From positions 2,914,001 to 2,978,000 of the forward strand of contig NZ_CP101137.1 of the NCBI RefSeq assembly GCF_028473745.1: a stretch of 64,000 bases of DNA, read 5' to 3'. The translations under genes and the position numbers were made by a program. This stretch comes from Streptomyces sp. M92. GTDB lineage: Bacteria; Actinomycetota; Actinomycetes; Streptomycetales; Streptomycetaceae. Shown piece after piece: positions 16,850 through 28,331 of this stretch. The notes beneath the pieces are model-generated. The model had not been told where the DNA came from. It searched no databases and was given only the letters and a program-made list of their open reading frames with translations. The stretch's first letter is position 1, and the number at the start of each line of letters is the position of its first letter.

Positions 16850-19159
16850 ATGGGACGAGCGGATGAGAGAAGAGCGCGACAGCGCGGTGGCCGCCGCGCG
16901 GCGCCGAGAACCCGCCGTTCGTCGGGGGCCGGCCAGAAGAGCGGCATACGCAGGTTCTTCACCTGGAAAAAGATCCTCGGCACGTTCTTCGGCCTCTGCC
17001 TGCTCGGCATGGGCGCCTTCATCGTGCTGTACATGGTGATCGACATCCCCGAGGGCAACCCCGAGGCCGAGCTGCAGAGCAACGTCTACAAGTACAGCGA
17101 CGGCAGCATCATGACCCGCACCGGCGACCGCAACCGCGAGATCGTCGACCTGGCCAGGGTGCCCAAGGAGGTCCAGCGCACCTTCGTGGCCGCCGAGAAC
17201 AAGACCTTCTACAAGGACTCCGGCGTCGACCTCAAGGGCACCGCGCGCGGCCTGCTCAACACGCTCTCCGGCAAGGGTGCGCAGGGCGGCTCGACCATCA
17301 CCCAGCAGTACGTCAAGAACTACTACCTGTCCCAGGAACAGACGGTCACGCGCAAGCTCAAGGAGCTGGTCATCTCCCTGAAGCTGGACCGGGAGAAGTC
17401 CAAGGACTACATCCTGGCCGGCTACATCAACACCAGCTACTACGGCCGCGGCGCCTACGGCATCCAGGCCGCGGCGCAGGCCTACTACCGCGTCGACGCC
17501 GAGGACCTGACGGTCGAGCAGGGCGCGTACCTCGCGGCGCTGCTCCAGGCGCCGAACCAGTACGACTGGGCGATCGCCAGCGACACCGGCAAGAAGCTCG
17601 TCCAGGAGCGCTGGAACTACGTCCTGGACAACATGGTCGAGGAGGACTGGCTGAACCAGTCCGAACGCCAGGGCATGAAGTTCCCGGTGCCGAAGGAGCC
17701 CAAGGCCGCAGCGGGAATGCAGGGCCAGACCGGGTACCTGGTGACCGCGGCCGACTACGAGATCAAGAAGCAGCTCGTCGAGCAGGGCGCGGCCGAGGAC
17801 ATGGAGCAGGCCAAGGCCCTCCTGGACCTCGGTGGCTACACCGTCACTCTCAACATCGACAAGAAGAAGCAGGCGGAGCTGGAGAAGGCCGTCAAGGCCA
17901 AGCTCACCAGCAAGCTCGACCCCGAGAAGCGCGACGTCGACGCCGACGTCCAGGCCGGCGCGGTCTCCGTCGACCCGAAGACGGGCGGCGTCGTGGCGAT
18001 GTACGGCGGCGTGGACTACGTGAAGCACTACACGAACAACGCCACCCGCGACGACTACCAGCCCGCCTCCACCTTCAAGCCGGTGGTCTTCGCCGCGGCC
18101 GTCGAGCAGGACGCCGAGACCCAGGACGGCGAGCCCATCACGGCCAACACGATCTACGACGGCACCAGCGAGCGCCCGGTCGTGGACGGTGGCCGTGAGG
18201 TCGGCTTCGCACCGCCCAACGAGGACGACAGGAGCTACGGGGACATCACCGTCCAGGAGGCGATGAACAAGTCCGTCAACTCCGTCTTCGCGCAGATGGG
18301 CATCGACGTCGGCATGGACCAGGTCATGAAGGTCGCCGGCGACCTCGGAATGAACACCGAGGGCGACCAGGCCGTGCCCGCCCAGACCCTGGGCAGTATG
18401 GGCGCCAGCCCGCTGGAGATGGCCGGCGTCTACGCCACCCTCGAAAACCACGGCAAGAAGGTCACCCCGGCCGTCGTGAAGTCGGTCGAGCACAAGGACC
18501 GCACGGTGGAGTTCCCCGAGCCGACCGGCGAGCAGGTCATCAGCCGCGAGGCCGCCGACACGGTGACCTCCGTGCTCACCGGCGTCGTTGACGACGGTAC
18601 GGCCAGGACGTCCGTGCGGAACAACCCGCTGCGCGACGGCCAGACGGTCGCCGGCAAGACCGGCACGTCCGACGACAACAAGTCGGCCTGGTTCAGTGGC
18701 TACACGCCCGAGCTGGTCACCTCGGTCGGCCTGTTCGGCGAGGACCCGAAGACCCACGCCCAGGTCCCGATGTACAAGGCCGGCGGCGTCGACTACCGCG
18801 TCAACGGCGGTGGCTTCCCGGCGGAGATCTGGGCCGCGTACACCTTCGGCGTCATGGACGAGGTGACCGAGTTCGACCTGGAGACCAAGCAGGGCAACGC
18901 GGTGAAGCCGAGCACCACCCCGTCGCCGAGCCAGTCGCCGTCCCAGTCGCCGTCCCAGCAGGAGTCGCCCGAGCCGCCGGAGAGCGAGGAGCCGGAGACG
19001 GAGGACCCGACGTCCGAGCCGCCGGTGAGCGAGTCGCCGTCGGAGTCGGTGTCCGAGTCGCCGTCCGGCAGCCCGTCGTCGGAGGCACCGCCCACCGGCG
19101 GGGAGCCCACGGATCCGGAGAACCCGCTCTTCCCGGACGGGGACCGGCAGGAGCGGTAG
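16850..19159 (+). CDS. Bifunctional class A penicillin-binding protein
   Basis: About 769 residues. A very basic cytoplasmic tail precedes one membrane anchor (about residues 41-64). The GT51 glycosyltransferase domain has AAENKTFYKD (catalytic Glu116), GGSTITQQ and the RKLKELVISLKL block. The transpeptidase domain has SxxK Ser407-Thr-Phe-Lys410, SVN at 475-477 and KTG at 603-605 (GKTGTSDDNKSAWF). All catalytic motifs are intact, so it should polymerise and cross-link peptidoglycan at the outer membrane face. The tail after about residue 690 is Ser/Pro/Glu-rich (SPSQ and SESPS repeats), probably spanning the wall. The start could also be the ATG at 16823; neither has a strong ribosome-binding site. 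Confidence 0.95.
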   Translation: MGRADERRARQRGGRRAAPRTRRSSGAGQKSGIRRFFTWKKILGTFFGLCLLGMGAFIVLYMVIDIPEGNPEAELQSNVYKYSDGSIMTRTGDRNREIVDLARVPKEVQRTFVAAENKTFYKDSGVDLKGTARGLLNTLSGKGAQGGSTITQQYVKNYYLSQEQTVTRKLKELVISLKLDREKSKDYILAGYINTSYYGRGAYGIQAAAQAYYRVDAEDLTVEQGAYLAALLQAPNQYDWAIASDTGKKLVQERWNYVLDNMVEEDWLNQSERQGMKFPVPKEPKAAAGMQGQTGYLVTAADYEIKKQLVEQGAAEDMEQAKALLDLGGYTVTLNIDKKKQAELEKAVKAKLTSKLDPEKRDVDADVQAGAVSVDPKTGGVVAMYGGVDYVKHYTNNATRDDYQPASTFKPVVFAAAVEQDAETQDGEPITANTIYDGTSERPVVDGGREVGFAPPNEDDRSYGDITVQEAMNKSVNSVFAQMGIDVGMDQVMKVAGDLGMNTEGDQAVPAQTLGSMGASPLEMAGVYATLENHGKKVTPAVVKSVEHKDRTVEFPEPTGEQVISREAADTVTSVLTGVVDDGTARTSVRNNPLRDGQTVAGKTGTSDDNKSAWFSGYTPELVTSVGLFGEDPKTHAQVPMYKAGGVDYRVNGGGFPAEIWAAYTFGVMDEVTEFDLETKQGNAVKPSTTPSPSQSPSQSPSQQESPEPPESEEPETEDPTSEPPVSESPSESVSESPSGSPSSEAPPTGGEPTDPENPLFPDGDRQER

Positions 19160-19183
19160 GGACGCAGGCGGCGGAAGCAGGTA

Positions 19184-19223
19184 CGTGGAAGGGCGCCCGG
19201 CGAGCACCGGGCGCCCTTCCACG
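19184..19223. terminator. Bidirectional terminator between convergent PBP and SpoIIE-phosphatase genes
   Basis: A 17-bp perfect stem beginning CGTGGAAGGGCGCCCGG with a CGAGCA loop, between the two stop codons. Confidence 0.85.
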
Positions 19224-19234
19224 TGAACGCGGGC

Positions 19235-21322
19235 TCAGCCCCGGTTCAGCTCGAACCAGACCACCTTTCCGGTGCTCAGCCGGGTCGCTCCCCAGCGCCG
19301 GGCCAGCCGGTTGACCAGGTACAGTCCGCGCCCGCCCTCGTCGGTGGCCCGCGCCTGCCGCAGCCGCGGCAACTGGGGCACCTCGTCGCCGACCTCGCAG
19401 CGCAGCACGTCCGTGCGCAGCAGCCGCAGGGTGACCGGCTTGGTGGCGTACCGCACGGCGTTGGTGACGACCTCGCTGACCAGCAGCTCCACGGAGTCGG
19501 TCAGGTCCTCCATGCCCCAGCGGCCGAGGGCGCGGCGGGCCAGCCGCCTGGCCCGTCCCGGAGCGGTGTCGTCGGGCTCCAGGAACCAGTACGCCACGTC
19601 GCTGGGCGCGATGCCGTCGAAGCGGGCGGCGAGCAGCGCGATGTCGTCGTCCCGGTCGCCCGGCCCGAGCATGTCCAGCACCTCGTCGCACAGGGCTTCC
19701 AGGGGCGGCGGATGGTCGGGGCCGGTGAGCTGCGCGGTGACGGCGAGGCGCTCCCGCAGCTGCTCTATGCCGGTCCACACGTCGCGCAGGCGGGACTCGA
19801 CCAGCCCGTCGGTGTAGAGCAGCAGCGTGGCGCCCGCCGGCGCGTCCAGCTCCACGGCCTCGAAGTCCACGCCGCCCACGCCGATCGGGGCGCCCGCGGG
19901 CACCCGCAGCACCTCCGCGTGACCGCCGAGGTGGAGCAGTACGGGCGGCGGGTGGCCGGCGTTGGCGACGGTGATGCGGTGCGTGACCGGGTCGTACACG
20001 GCGTACAGACAGGTCGCCATGCGGTCGGTGCCCAGGCGCTGGGCCTGCTCGTCGAGGTGGTGCAGCACCTCCTGCGGCGGCAGGTCGAGCCCGGCCAGGG
20101 TCTGCGCGGTGGTACGCAGCTGGCCCATGATCGCCGCCGACGTCATGGAGTGGCCCATCACGTCGCCGACGACCAGTGCGACGCGGCTGCCGGGCAGCGG
20201 GATCGCGTCGTACCAGTCGCCGCCGACCCGCGCGGTCTCGGCGGCCGGGAGGTAGCGGGAGGCGAGCCGCACGCCGGTGCAGTGCGGCAGGTTCTCCGGG
20301 AGCATGGTGCGCTGCAGCTCGTCGGCGATGTACGCCTCACGGCCGTACAGCACCGCCTTGTCGATGCCGAGCGCGCTGTGCGTGGCCAGCTGGGCGGCGA
20401 CCAGCAGGTCGTCGGCCTCGAAGGCGATGCGCTCGGGGCCGCGCAGGAAGAGGGCGGCCCCGATCACCCGGCGCCGGCCGCGCAGCGGCGCGAGGATCGC
20501 CCGCTGCCCGTCGGGCACGGCGAAGCCGCCGCCGTCCCCGAGCAGCTCGGGCAGGGCGGCGCGGGCCGCGGGGGTGTCCGTGAAGACCGGCCGCACCCCG
20601 CGCAGCACTTCGGCGAGGGCGCTGCCCGGCCGCACCTCGCACAGCTCGGAGCCGACCGCCTCCAGCTCCGACGGTTCGGGCTGGACCGCGGGTGTGAACC
20701 CGCTCTCGGTGTCCCGCTCGGCCGGTATGCGGTCGGTGCGCCGCAGCCGCAGCACCAGCGGGCCGGTGGGCCGTTCGTCGCCGACCGGCAGCGGCTCGCG
20801 CAGGTAGACGAGGATCGCGTCCGCGAAGGTCGGCACGGTGGCCCGGCACAGCCCCATCACGATCTCGTCGAGGTCCATGCCCCGCGCGATCCGCCGGGTC
20901 GCGGCCCCCACGAAGCGCAGCCGGTCCCCGTCCCGCCGCATGGGCGTGGGCCGGCCGGGCGAGGTGACCTGCCCGGTACGGCGCTCGGCCCGCGCCGGTG
21001 CCCCGGCACCGTCGGGCTCGGGCCCGGCTCCCGCACCGGTCTGCGCGCCGCCCGGCTGCACCGGGACGCCGTCGGGCGTGGGCCGGGGGCGGTGGGTGTC
21101 GGAATGGGTGGCCGGTCCGGTGCCGGGCTGGGAGTGCTCGAAGGCGCCCGTGCCGGAGGTCGGCGGCGTCTGGCCGGCGCGCCCCTGTGCCGATAACGCG
21201 GACCCGGAGGCGCGCGGCGGCACGGGGGTACGCAGGAGCGCCCCGCGGGGGTCCGCGGGGTCACCGCCCGCCGTCGGGCGGTCGAAGGAGGTCGGGTGCT
21301 CCGTCACGCGTGTCGAATCCAT
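19235..21322 (-). CDS. SpoIIE-type PP2C phosphatase with GAF and HATPase domains
   Basis: A 695-residue signalling protein. The first ~125 residues are Pro/Gly/Arg-rich. A GAF-like sensor follows (about 130-330), then the SpoIIE phosphatase (about 335-560: LQRTMLPENLP, GGDWYDAIPL, VVGDVMGHSM, NAGHPPPVLL, LYTDGLVESR, DDIALLAARF, with the metal-binding Asp residues present). A C-terminal HATPase anti-sigma-factor-like domain follows (575-695: ELLVSEVVTNAVRYA, DEGGRGLYLVNRLARRWG). Such fusions act as partner-switching regulators on anti-anti-sigma proteins. The likely input is a small molecule or redox signal at the GAF domain; no partner gene is adjacent. Confidence 0.93.
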   Translation of the reverse strand: MDSTRVTEHPTSFDRPTAGGDPADPRGALLRTPVPPRASGSALSAQGRAGQTPPTSGTGAFEHSQPGTGPATHSDTHRPRPTPDGVPVQPGGAQTGAGAGPEPDGAGAPARAERRTGQVTSPGRPTPMRRDGDRLRFVGAATRRIARGMDLDEIVMGLCRATVPTFADAILVYLREPLPVGDERPTGPLVLRLRRTDRIPAERDTESGFTPAVQPEPSELEAVGSELCEVRPGSALAEVLRGVRPVFTDTPAARAALPELLGDGGGFAVPDGQRAILAPLRGRRRVIGAALFLRGPERIAFEADDLLVAAQLATHSALGIDKAVLYGREAYIADELQRTMLPENLPHCTGVRLASRYLPAAETARVGGDWYDAIPLPGSRVALVVGDVMGHSMTSAAIMGQLRTTAQTLAGLDLPPQEVLHHLDEQAQRLGTDRMATCLYAVYDPVTHRITVANAGHPPPVLLHLGGHAEVLRVPAGAPIGVGGVDFEAVELDAPAGATLLLYTDGLVESRLRDVWTGIEQLRERLAVTAQLTGPDHPPPLEALCDEVLDMLGPGDRDDDIALLAARFDGIAPSDVAYWFLEPDDTAPGRARRLARRALGRWGMEDLTDSVELLVSEVVTNAVRYATKPVTLRLLRTDVLRCEVGDEVPQLPRLRQARATDEGGRGLYLVNRLARRWGATRLSTGKVVWFELNRG

Positions 21323-21601
21323 CCGTCCGGGACTGCGCGCGGCGCGTGCAGTTCGTCCCGCAGAAATCCCGATACCCGCAATACGTGCCCCGGGAACGGG
21401 ATTCCCGCGTGGTCAGAGGCTGTTCCTGTGTCACCGGCGGACCGTCCGCGGCCCGTGCCCGTGTTGTCTGCGTACCTCTCGCTCACGTCCTGCCGCCCCT
21501 CGGTGACGATCGGTCAAGCACGGTGCACGCCCCGCTGGTTGCTGCCCTGCTGGTTGCGGAGGACGATCCTACGTTTCCTGCCCGGGGGCGCATCAAGGGT
21601 C

Positions 21602-22303
21602 TCATGAGGACACATGCTCGGGTGTGCGGTCCCAGTCTCCGGGGAGCGACGGTACCTCCCAGGACGGATCCGGTCGCCAGTGTTCCCAGCCGTCCGCGTA
21701 CGGGGACCCCCAGGCGCGGATCTCCGCCACCGCCGCCCGCCCCGCCTGCCGCACCCGCTCGGCCAGTCGGGCGTCCATCAGCCGGTCCCGCTGGGCCTGC
21801 GCGAACTCGTCCTCGTCCCGCCAGTGCCAGCCGCGGTCCGGGTGCACGGAGATGTCCAGGAAGTGGTCCTCGGAGTCGACGCCGCCCTCCCAGCGGGCGA
21901 GCGGCTCCTCCAGGTTCACGTACCAGTTCTTGAACCGCCAGCCCGGGTCCCAGAACAGCCACACCGACCAGGGGGCACCGGGCCGCGCCAGCTTCAGCAC
22001 GCCCGTGCCGAACCACCGGTCGCGCTGCACGGTGCGCGGCTTGGTGTAGCGCGTCACCAGCGGTTCCAGGTGCACGGGCGTGCCGTCGGCCATGACCGGC
22101 TTCACGCACTCGGTGCCGGGCGCCAGCCAGACCGCGAGCAGGTCCGCGTCGTCCCGTACGACGGTGACGGGGCGCGCGATGTGCACGTGCGGGCCGCCGT
22201 TCTCCCGGTACCGCCACAGGATGTGGCTCCCGGGCGTCCAGAACTCCGTGGGGGCCGCCGGCCCGTCCGCCTCCGCCGCGCTCACCGTCTCACCGTCTGC
22301 CAT
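21602..22303 (-). CDS. DUF402 domain protein
   Basis: A 233-residue cytosolic protein. Residues about 100-200 form a DUF402 domain (WSVWLFWDPGWRFKNWYVNLEEP, DHFLDISVHPDRGWHWRDEDEF), a fold whose studied members are nucleoside phosphatases or associate with RNase E/G-type enzymes; the enzyme activity here is not proven. The N-terminal part (WTPGSHILWRYRENGGPHVH) is also conserved in actinobacteria. The start lies six bases after a TAATAT -10 box (minus strand), with no room for a ribosome-binding site, so a leaderless mRNA is likely. Confidence 0.85.
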   Translation of the reverse strand: MADGETVSAAEADGPAAPTEFWTPGSHILWRYRENGGPHVHIARPVTVVRDDADLLAVWLAPGTECVKPVMADGTPVHLEPLVTRYTKPRTVQRDRWFGTGVLKLARPGAPWSVWLFWDPGWRFKNWYVNLEEPLARWEGGVDSEDHFLDISVHPDRGWHWRDEDEFAQAQRDRLMDARLAERVRQAGRAAVAEIRAWGSPYADGWEHWRPDPSWEVPSLPGDWDRTPEHVSS

Positions 22304-22309
22304 GGGCAG

Positions 22310-22315
22310 ATATTA
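22310..22315 (-). promoter_or_regulatory. -10 box of leaderless promoter for the DUF402 gene
   Basis: TAATAT on the minus strand, then CTGCCC and the ATG. Transcription should start at or next to the start codon. Confidence 0.6.
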
Positions 22316-22426
22316 GGTGCCCCGGCCATCCGACGCGCCGGTGATCGCGAGGAGCACCCCCGCGCGGGACGGCCGCCGGGCCCGTCCGGACCGTTCAGGT
22401 TCGCCGGGCCCGCCGGGCCCGTCCGG

Positions 22427-23830
22427 TCACGGGTGGGTCATCCGCAGCACGTCCAGCGCCTCGTCCAGCTGCTCGTGCGTGAGGTCGCCGCGCTCGACGT
22501 ACCCGCCCTCCAGTACGACCTGACGGATCGTCTTCCGTTCCGCGAGCGCCTTCTTGGCGACCTTGGCGGCCTCCTCGTACCCGATGTACTTGTTCAGCGG
22601 CGTGACGACGGAGGGCGACGACTCGGCGTACTCCCGGGCCCGGTCCCGGTGCGCGACGACGCCGTCGACGGTCCGGTCGGCGAGCAGCCGGGAGACGTTG
22701 GCGAGCAGCCGCACCGACTCCAGCACGTTCTTGGCGATGACCGGAAGCATCACGTTCAGCTCGAAGTTGCCGGCCGCTCCGGCGGCGGCGACGGTCGCGT
22801 CGTTGCCGGTGACCTGGGCGGCGACCATGAGCACGGCCTCCGGGATCACCGGGTTGACCTTGCCGGGCATGATGGACGACCCGGGCTGAAGGTCGGGCAG
22901 CGAGATCTCCGCGAGCCCGGTGCGCGGCCCGGACGCCATCCACCGCAGGTCGTTGGCGATCTTCGTCAGGCCGACCGCGATGGTCCGCAGCTGTCCGCTG
23001 GTCTCGACGACGCCGTCCCGGGCGCCCTGCGCCTCGAAGTGGTCGCGCGCCTCGGTCAGCGGCAGCCCCGTGACGCGGGCCACCTCCGCGATGACGGCGG
23101 CGGAGAAGCCGGGCGGGGTGTTGATGCCGGTGCCCACCGCGGTGCCGCCCAGCGGCAGCTCGGCGAGCCGGGGGAGCGACGCCTGAAGCCGCTCGACGCC
23201 GTACCGCACCTGGGCGGCGTACCCGCCGAACTCCTGCCCCAGCGTGACCGGCGTGGCGTCCATGAGGTGCGTGCGCCCCGACTTCACCACGTCGGCGAAC
23301 TCCTCCGCCTTGCGCTCCAGGGCGCCGGCGAGGTGGTCGAGGGCCGGGATCAGGTCACGGGTGACGGCGGCGGTGGCGGCGATGTGGATGGAGGACGGGA
23401 AGACGTCGTTGGAGGACTGCGAGGCGTTGACGTGGTCGTTGGGGTGCACGTCGCGGCCGAGCCGCTCACTGGCGAGGGTGGCGACGACCTCGTTGGTGTT
23501 CATGTTGGACGAGGTGCCCGAGCCCGTCTGGAACACGTCCACCGGGAAGTGCGCGTCCCACTTCCCCTCCGCGACCTCGCCGGCCGCCTCCTGGATCGCG
23601 GCCGCGACGTCCTCGTCCAGGACGCCCAGCTCGGCGTTGACCTTGGCCGCCGCGCCCTTGATCCGGGCGAGCGCCTCGATGTGCGCGCGCTCGATGCGCT
23701 GCCCGGAGACGGGGAAGTTCTCCACCGCCCGCTGCGTCTGGGCCCGCCACTTGGCGTGGGCGGGCACCCGCACCTCGCCCATGGAGTCGTGCTCGGTGCG
23801 GTATTCGGTCCTGTCCTGCTCGTCGGCCAT
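22427..23830 (-). CDS. fumC: Class II fumarate hydratase FumC
   Basis: A 467-residue iron-independent fumarase of the aspartase/fumarase superfamily, which hydrates fumarate to L-malate in the TCA cycle. The signature [11 protein letters not shown] is present, along with [12 protein letters not shown] and the substrate-site [18 protein letters not shown]. The start has a strong site (GGAGGTGATC just upstream). It lies 78 bp downstream of a class I fumarase on the same strand. Confidence 0.96.
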   Translation of the reverse strand: MADEQDRTEYRTEHDSMGEVRVPAHAKWRAQTQRAVENFPVSGQRIERAHIEALARIKGAAAKVNAELGVLDEDVAAAIQEAAGEVAEGKWDAHFPVDVFQTGSGTSSNMNTNEVVATLASERLGRDVHPNDHVNASQSSNDVFPSSIHIAATAAVTRDLIPALDHLAGALERKAEEFADVVKSGRTHLMDATPVTLGQEFGGYAAQVRYGVERLQASLPRLAELPLGGTAVGTGINTPPGFSAAVIAEVARVTGLPLTEARDHFEAQGARDGVVETSGQLRTIAVGLTKIANDLRWMASGPRTGLAEISLPDLQPGSSIMPGKVNPVIPEAVLMVAAQVTGNDATVAAAGAAGNFELNVMLPVIAKNVLESVRLLANVSRLLADRTVDGVVAHRDRAREYAESSPSVVTPLNKYIGYEEAAKVAKKALAERKTIRQVVLEGGYVERGDLTHEQLDEALDVLRMTHP

Positions 23831-23908
23831 CGACGATCACCTCCACGTGTCACAGCGTCCGCGCCGGGACCACTGTTCCCCGTGGAGGCGGATCGTCACG
23901 GCCGGGGC

Positions 23909-25576
<1,668 letters not shown>

Positions 25577-25736
25577 CTCGCCCATTCCTCACTAGACATG
25601 GCTGGCCTCCGTTGGCAGCGCCAACCAGCGTAAAACCTGCCCGCGGCGCCGAGCCTGTGAGGTAAGGCTCAGTAGGTCCGCGACCGTGCCACGAGAAGGT
25701 TGCCCACAGGGCTAGTCGCGATCTATCGCGTTTCGC

Positions 25737-25742
25737 TACCCT
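25737..25742 (+). promoter_or_regulatory. -10 box of leaderless promoter for DUF1707 gene
   Basis: TACCCT, then GTTGCC and the GTG start. The inverted repeat TCGCGATCTATCGCG lies just upstream and may be an operator. Confidence 0.55.
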
Positions 25743-25748
25743 GTTGCC

Positions 25749-26453
25749 GTGGACCTTCACAAGCACGCCCCAACGCAGGACGCGGTACCGCGCGGCACCG
25801 CGCCGAGTGTCTCCGAGATGCGCGCCTCGGACGCCGACCGCGACCGTATCGCCGACATCCTCCGCGACGCCGTCGCCGAGGGGCGGCTGACCGCCGAGGA
25901 GCACGCCGAGCGCGTCGAGCGCGTGCTGGCCGCCAGAACGGTCGGCGAGCTGGACGCCTTCGTGCGCGACCTGCCCGCCGCGCACGCGGGCCGGCCCAGC
26001 GCCGCTCCGGCTCCCCACCGCCCCGCCGCCGGCACCGTCCCGGCGGACCCCGACGAGAACGTGGTCGCGGTCTTCAGCGGCGCCGTCCGCAAGGGCCGCT
26101 GGCGGGCGGGCCGCCGCATCCACGCGTACGCGGTCTTCGGCAGCGTCGAGATCGACCTCAGCGAGGCGATCTTCGAACACCAGCAGGTCGTGATCAAGGC
26201 GTTCTCCGTCTTCGGCAGCGTCGAGGTGCGGGTCCCGGAGAACGCGTCGTTGCGCGGAGCCGGGGGCGGCGTGCTCGGCAGCTTCGAGGTGGACGCCCTG
26301 GACTCCGCCGAGACCGACGCCCCCGTCGTGTACGTGGACGGCTGGGCGGTGCTGGGCAGCGTCGAGGCCCGGCCGAAGCGGGGCAAGCTCGTCGCGGACA
26401 TCCTCGGCCGGGTGCACCGCAAGGTCGAAAAGGGTTTGGGCAAGCACCTGTAA
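25749..26453 (+). CDS. DUF1707 / LiaF-like C-terminal domain protein
   Basis: A 234-residue protein. Residues about 18-75 (MRASDADRDRIADILRDAVAEGRL, ERVERVLAARTVGELDAFVRDLP) are the DUF1707 (SHOCT-like) helical domain. The C-terminal half (VVAVFSGAVRKGRW, YAVFGSVEIDL, FSVFGSVEVRVP, WAVLGSVEARP) shows the repeated xVFGSVE strands of cell-wall-active LiaF-type domains. No membrane helix links them here. Such proteins are found with envelope-stress systems; the role is unproven. The gene appears to be leaderless. Confidence 0.85.
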   Translation: MDLHKHAPTQDAVPRGTAPSVSEMRASDADRDRIADILRDAVAEGRLTAEEHAERVERVLAARTVGELDAFVRDLPAAHAGRPSAAPAPHRPAAGTVPADPDENVVAVFSGAVRKGRWRAGRRIHAYAVFGSVEIDLSEAIFEHQQVVIKAFSVFGSVEVRVPENASLRGAGGGVLGSFEVDALDSAETDAPVVYVDGWAVLGSVEARPKRGKLVADILGRVHRKVEKGLGKHL

Positions 26454-26556
26454 CGCGACTCGCGCGCCGGTTGAGGACCCTGTGCATAGGCGCGCGTACA
26501 ACGGGTAAGCCTGACGCATCGTCTCTCGCTCGCGAAGCCGTCGTCAGGAGTAGACC

Positions 26557-26934
26557 GTGCTGCAACCGCCGCCTTCGTCCCTGCAGGTAGCTGCCGTTCC
26601 GGCCCAGCGGGTGCCTGTGCGGCACAGGGACCAGGACGCTCCTTGGCACACCGAGGCGGTGTGTCGGCGCGACGAGGCCGGACTGTTCTTCGCCCCTTCC
26701 AAGGAACCCACCGCGGCCCGCCTCTCCCGCGAGGAGGCGGCCAAGCGGGTCTGCGCACGCTGCCCGGTCATGGTCGAGTGCCGCGAGCACGCCCTCCTGC
26801 AGCCCGAGCCCTACGGCGTCTGGGGCGGCCTCACCGCCGCCGAACGCCGCGTGGTCCTGGCACGCCGCCGCCGCCGCGACCTGGAACTGAAGAAGGCCGC
26901 CAGCGCCACGGGCCGCATAGCGGCGGCCGGCTGA
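26557..26934 (+). CDS. wblI: WhiB-family Fe-S transcription factor
   Basis: A 125-residue Wbl protein with the four cluster cysteines (Cys36, then RVCARCP with Cys66 and Cys69, and Cys75) binding a redox- or NO-sensitive 4Fe-4S cluster. The GVWGG turn is at residues 87-91, followed by a basic RRRRRDLELKK tail for DNA contact. The GTG has a good site (AGGAGTA). The symbol wblI rests on its place next to glpX, as I recall for S. coelicolor SCO5046, and should be checked by phylogeny. It is followed by a strong terminator. Confidence 0.93.
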   Translation: MLQPPPSSLQVAAVPAQRVPVRHRDQDAPWHTEAVCRRDEAGLFFAPSKEPTAARLSREEAAKRVCARCPVMVECREHALLQPEPYGVWGGLTAAERRVVLARRRRRDLELKKAASATGRIAAAG

Positions 26935-26948
26935 CACCAAGGCAGACG

Positions 26949-26983
26949 AAAGGGCACCCTCTCCGCACAGAGGGTGCCCTTTT
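26949..26983 (+). terminator. Intrinsic terminator after whiB-family gene
   Basis: AAAGGGCACCCTCT and its exact complement around a CCGCAC loop, followed by a short T-tract. Confidence 0.88.
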
Positions 26984-26989
26984 CGCACG

Positions 26990-27150
26990 GGCGGCGCGGG
27001 GCTGTTTCCGATCTGCGGCGTCTGTCTCATGCCGGTCGCTACAGCCAACCCAGGGGCGCGGGGCTGTGTCCAATTTGCGGCTCCGCCGCGAGGGCGCGAC
27101 CAGCCACGACGCGCCCGCACCCGCCGAACAACGGTCACCCCCGCTTCAGA
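26990..27150. repeat. Streptomyces-type dispersed intergenic repeat
   Basis: Two copies of GGCGCGGGGCTGT (26992 and 27055), each followed by a YCCRATYTGCGGC block, and then GGGCGCGACCAGCCACGACGC. I recognise this wording from intergenic repeats scattered in many Streptomyces genomes next to terminators. No gene content. Confidence 0.6.
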
Positions 27151-27174
27151 GGGCGCCCCGCACGACCGACGGAG

Positions 27175-28206
27175 TCACTTCGCCCGGTCGAAATCAATCG
27201 CGCTGTACGCCCGCAGCTTGCTCAGCCGGTGCTCGGAGTCGATCCGCCGCACCGTCCCCGACTTCGACCGCATCACGATCGAGTCGGTCGTCGCCGTCTC
27301 GGACCGGTACCGCACCCCGCGCAGCAGCTCACCGTCGGTGATGCCGGTCGCGACGAAGAACACGTTGTCCCCGGAGACCAGGTCGTCGGTGGTCAGCACC
27401 CGGTCCAGGTCGTGCCCGGCGTCGATCGCGCGCTGCCGCTCCTCGTCGTCCTTGGGCCACAGCTTGCCCTGGATGGTGCCGCCCAGGCACTTCACCGCGC
27501 AGGCCGAGATGATGCCCTCCGGCGTGCCGCCGACCCCGAGAAGCAGGTCGATGCCGGTGCCCTCGCGCAGCGCCAGGATGGAGCCGGCCACGTCGCCGTC
27601 GGAGATCAGCTTGATGCGGGCGCCGGTCTCCCGGACCTCCTTGATCAGGCCCTGGTGGCGGGGCCGGTCGAGGATGACGACGGTGACGTCCTCGGGGGTG
27701 CGCCGCTTGGCCTTGGCGATCCGGCGGATGTTCACGGACACGGGGGCGTTGATGTCGACGAAGTCGGCGGCCTCCGGGCCGGTGACCAGCTTGTCCATGT
27801 AGAAGACGGCCGACGGGTCGAACATGGAGCCCCGCTCGGCCGCGGCCAGCACCGCGATGGCGTTGGTCATGCCGTTGGCCGTCAGCGTGGTCCCGTCGAT
27901 CGGGTCCACGGCGATGTCCACCTCGGCGCCGGTGCCGTCGCCGACCCGCTCCCCGTTGAAGAGCATCGGGGCCTCGTCCTTCTCGCCCTCGCCGATGACG
28001 ACGACGCCGTTCATCGAGACGGTGTGGACGAGGGTCCGCATGGCGCGCACCGCGGCACCGTCGGCGCCGTTCTTGTCTCCGCGCCCGACCCAGCGGCCGG
28101 CGGCCATCGCAGCGGCTTCGGTCACCCGCACCAGTTCCATGGCGAGGTTGCGGTCAGGGGCCTCCGAGGGAACGTCCAGCTCGGAGGGCAGATGATGCTC
28201 GGTCAT
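27175..28206 (-). CDS. glpX: Class II fructose-1,6-bisphosphatase GlpX
   Basis: A 343-residue gluconeogenic phosphatase. Catalytic-site motifs: [14 protein letters not shown], then AVDPIDGTT (Li+-sensitive phosphatase-type metal site), [32 protein letters not shown] and WPKDDEER. Class II FBPases are the main FBPases of actinobacteria. The ATG at 28206 with [10 protein letters not shown] is preferred over the longer reading, which would extend past the divergent DUF4245 start. AAAGG lies just upstream. Confidence 0.95.
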   Translation of the reverse strand: MTEHHLPSELDVPSEAPDRNLAMELVRVTEAAAMAAGRWVGRGDKNGADGAAVRAMRTLVHTVSMNGVVVIGEGEKDEAPMLFNGERVGDGTGAEVDIAVDPIDGTTLTANGMTNAIAVLAAAERGSMFDPSAVFYMDKLVTGPEAADFVDINAPVSVNIRRIAKAKRRTPEDVTVVILDRPRHQGLIKEVRETGARIKLISDGDVAGSILALREGTGIDLLLGVGGTPEGIISACAVKCLGGTIQGKLWPKDDEERQRAIDAGHDLDRVLTTDDLVSGDNVFFVATGITDGELLRGVRYRSETATTDSIVMRSKSGTVRRIDSEHRLSKLRAYSAIDFDRAK

Positions 28207-28319
28207 CGGAACGCACCTTTCTGATACGACGACGGCCGGATGAGGGTGTGGCCATGACTCTATCGTCAGTCCGACAAAATGAGCAGGGGACCCCACGTAT
28301 GAGCACATCGGGGACCTGC

Positions 28320-28325
28320 GACGAT
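28320..28325 (+). promoter_or_regulatory. -10-like box of leaderless promoter for DUF4245 gene
   Basis: GACGAT, then AGGGGC and the GTG start. Weaker than the other examples because the first base is not T. Confidence 0.4.
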
Positions 28326-28331
28326 AGGGGC

